From: Cupriavidus taiwanensis LMG 19424
Lineage (GTDB): Bacteria > Pseudomonadota > Gammaproteobacteria > Burkholderiales > Burkholderiaceae
DNA: 64,000 nt
Reading direction: 5' to 3'
Assembly: GCF_000069785.1 (NCBI RefSeq)
Contig: NC_010528.1
Location: forward strand, 868,001-932,000
The position numbers were made by a program, and so were the translations under genes. The notes below the pieces were generated by a model. It saw only the letters and a list, made by a program, of their open reading frames with translations. It made no database searches and was not told where the DNA came from. This document shows, piece by piece, positions 62,601 to 64,000 of the stretch (the first letter of the stretch is position 1; the number at the start of each line of letters is the position of its first letter).

Positions 62601-63725
62601 CTATCCCTGATCTGCCTCGGCGAGCGACGACGGCTTGATTTCCAATTCCAACGCAGACGTGTATCCCCGGTCTGTGAGCTGATGCGTGACCTTGGTGATG
62701 ACCCATCTGGTGTTATCAATCTGCGGCTTCCAACCGCGCACGGCAGCGGGCAGCTCGGGAAACAGATCCGGCCGCCCGCGTGCGAGTGTGATCGTGAAGG
62801 TCGCCATGCCCCGCTGAATCCGCTGCCATTCCGCGCGCGCCGCCCGTTCTGCATTGGTTTTCGACGCGTAGGTATGCCGCAGCACCTTCACGTTGTCAGG
62901 GTTGGGCGCCGTGGCAACTGACTGGTTCCTTTTCCCTTTGGCCGGCTTTTCATTGACCGCTGCGGCATTCGACGCGTCGATGACCACCTCGCCCTTCTTC
63001 GCGCCGCGCGTGTCCTGGTAGAACGCCTTGACGCCGTTGTAGTTCTCGCGGTCGGCAATACCAAACGAATGGGTGTCCCCCGACGATCGCGTGATGGTCA
63101 CCAGCGGCAGGGCAATACCCGACGCGCTCAATGCCTCGCCGGCCTTCATGAAGAGCAGCTTTCCCTGCTTCACCGTCGCGATCGCGTCGTAGTCCTTCGC
63201 CAGCCGGGACAGCAGGTTGGCATCCGACTCGCCAGTCTGATCCAGGTGTTCGATGACCTGGTCGGCCAGCTGCTGCGCAACCACTGCCGCGAGCTGGTTG
63301 CGGCTGGCGATGGCGCGCACCACGGCACTGATGGTCTTGTTGCGGAAGCTGCGCTCCTTGCGCGTCGTCAGGTCGCTGCCCAGGTCGGCGCTGCGTGCGC
63401 GAATGGTGAGCCGGTCGGGCGGGCCGCTGTGCTCGATCTCGTCCACCTTGAAGATGCCCTTTTCCACTACGCCCGCGTCGCTCCAGCCGAGCGCCAGCGA
63501 CAGCCTCACACCCTTCTCTGGCAGGTCCAGCATGCCGTCGTGGTCGTCCAGCTCGATGTCGAGCTGGTCAGCCTCGAAGCCGCGGTTGTCCGTCAGGGTG
63601 AGGGACATCAGGCGCCCCTGGAAACGGGAGGTGATGTTCGTCCCGTTGTGGATCAGCTGGTAGACAGGACGCGGCTCCCGACCGCTGGCGGTGCGCGGCT
63701 CGGCTCGGACGGCTGAGAAAGTCAT
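62601..63725 (-). CDS. Phage tail/late control protein gpD (P2 type)
   Basis: A 374-residue tail protein of the P2 gpD family, which forms the tail-tube to spike connection (gp27-like hub). Typical segments are PVYQLIHNGTNITSRFQGRL at the front, FEADQLDIELDDHDGMLDLP, VRLSLALGWSDAGVVEKGIF and the end YTSALELEIKPSS. ATG 63725 overlaps the gpU stop (ATGA). Leftward orientation puts it at the end of the tail operon, as in P2, where D follows U. Confidence 0.92.
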   Translation of the reverse strand: MTFSAVRAEPRTASGREPRPVYQLIHNGTNITSRFQGRLMSLTLTDNRGFEADQLDIELDDHDGMLDLPEKGVRLSLALGWSDAGVVEKGIFKVDEIEHSGPPDRLTIRARSADLGSDLTTRKERSFRNKTISAVVRAIASRNQLAAVVAQQLADQVIEHLDQTGESDANLLSRLAKDYDAIATVKQGKLLFMKAGEALSASGIALPLVTITRSSGDTHSFGIADRENYNGVKAFYQDTRGAKKGEVVIDASNAAAVNEKPAKGKRNQSVATAPNPDNVKVLRHTYASKTNAERAARAEWQRIQRGMATFTITLARGRPDLFPELPAAVRGWKPQIDNTRWVITKVTHQLTDRGYTSALELEIKPSSLAEADQG

Positions 63726-64000
63726 TTCGCGTCGTCCGCCAGGCCGCTGCCGATCAGCGCTTCGGCCTCGTCGTCCACCCGGGCCAGCTTAAGAGTAAAC
63801 TCGATGCGTCGGGCCTTGCCGTCCTGGAAGAAGTAGGTACGGGTGACCTGCATGGTCTCCACCACGAAAAGGCCGTAGTACCGCCCGGTGCCCTCGATGA
63901 GCACGTGGGCCTCGCCGCTGTCGCCGAGCTTGCGCAGGTCCTCGATCGAGTCGTCGCCGCCGGTCACCTCCGGCGCCAGCACGCCGGCTAGGGTGATCGT
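63722..64000 (-). CDS. Phage tail protein gpU (P2 type), 3' part
   Basis: The last ~92 residues of a gpU-like tail completion protein; the frame is open to the window edge (TITLAGVLAPEVTGGDDSIE). The beta-rich stretch YYGLFVVETMQVTRTYFFQD then GKARRIEFTLKLARVDDEAE is typical of the family's C-terminus. It precedes gpD in the same order as in P2. Confidence 0.9.
   Translation of the reverse strand, partial: TITLAGVLAPEVTGGDDSIEDLRKLGDSGEAHVLIEGTGRYYGLFVVETMQVTRTYFFQDGKARRIEFTLKLARVDDEAEALIGSGLADDAK

Larger units (their letters stand above)
52767..64000. mobile_element. P2-like prophage, left part
   Basis: The region holds phage hallmarks: AlpA, a toprim primase-helicase, an Ogr/Delta zinc finger, an XRE repressor facing an early operon, and the P2-type tail genes gpD and gpU at the right edge. 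The left junction must lie at 52767-52859, between the chromosomal terminator and the AlpA stop. The sequence near 52772-52807 is a candidate junction, but no second copy is in the window. No integrase gene is visible, so it must lie to the right or be absent. Structural genes other than gpD and gpU are beyond the window. Confidence 0.85.

Overview
The window is GC-rich DNA from a Burkholderiales bacterium, most likely Cupriavidus or a close relative. This rests on the order of the conserved block rng-maf-rlmH-rsfS-nadD-hemF-purD-yebC, the codon use and the gene content. No rRNA or tRNA gene was found, so the genus is an inference.

Positions 1-13.7 kb are a decaying genomic island. It opens with a type I restriction-modification locus: the 3' end of hsdM, then hsdS, a PD-(D/E)XK nuclease-like gene and hsdR. 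After that come small, often AT-richer orphan genes, a YecR-like lipoprotein, a protein made of three repeats, a second PD-(D/E)XK-like gene that appears frameshifted, remnants of a TPR protein, an XRE regulator and a polyvalent metallopeptidase, and a tyrosine integrase broken by at least three indels. The integrase lies against the 3' end of rng, which marks the right edge of the island.

Positions 13.7-25.6 kb hold housekeeping genes: RNase G, Maf, RlmH, RsfS with a histone-H1-like tail, NadD, HemF, PurD and YebC on the minus strand, then a HerA-like DUF853 ATPase, DUF3149, Upp and a NiaP-type transporter.

Positions 24.2-38.2 kb form a complete aerobic nicotinate catabolic locus: uptake (niaP), hydroxylation (nicA, nicB and a separate molybdopterin subunit), 6-hydroxynicotinate monooxygenase (nicC), 2,5-dihydroxypyridine dioxygenase (nicX), deformylase (nicD), maleamate amidase (nicF), maleate isomerase (nicE), and TetR (NicS-like) and MarR (NicR/BpsR-like) regulators. 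Identical 12-bp operator candidates in opposite orientation overlap the divergent nicC and nicE promoters. The dehydrogenase is split: the haem-bearing NicB lacks the first ~200 residues of the molybdopterin domain and the catalytic Glu, and both are present in the separate 759-residue protein.

Positions 38.2-52.8 kb hold an EamA exporter, a non-canonical SDR, MgsA, a quinone oxidoreductase, a DUF1232 protein, a BMP-type nucleoside ABC importer, a pirin and an OpuC/OsmU-type osmoprotectant ABC importer, the last preceded by a strong sigma70-like promoter and a ~385-nt leader.

Positions ~52.8-64 kb are the left part of a P2-like prophage. An early operon runs on the minus strand (AlpA, small orphans, a 903-residue primase-helicase, Ogr zinc finger, two ribbon-helix-helix proteins). 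It faces an XRE repressor with direct-repeat operator candidates. A cargo region of short orphans and G/C hairpins follows, then the tail genes gpD and gpU. No prophage integrase is visible before the right edge of the window.
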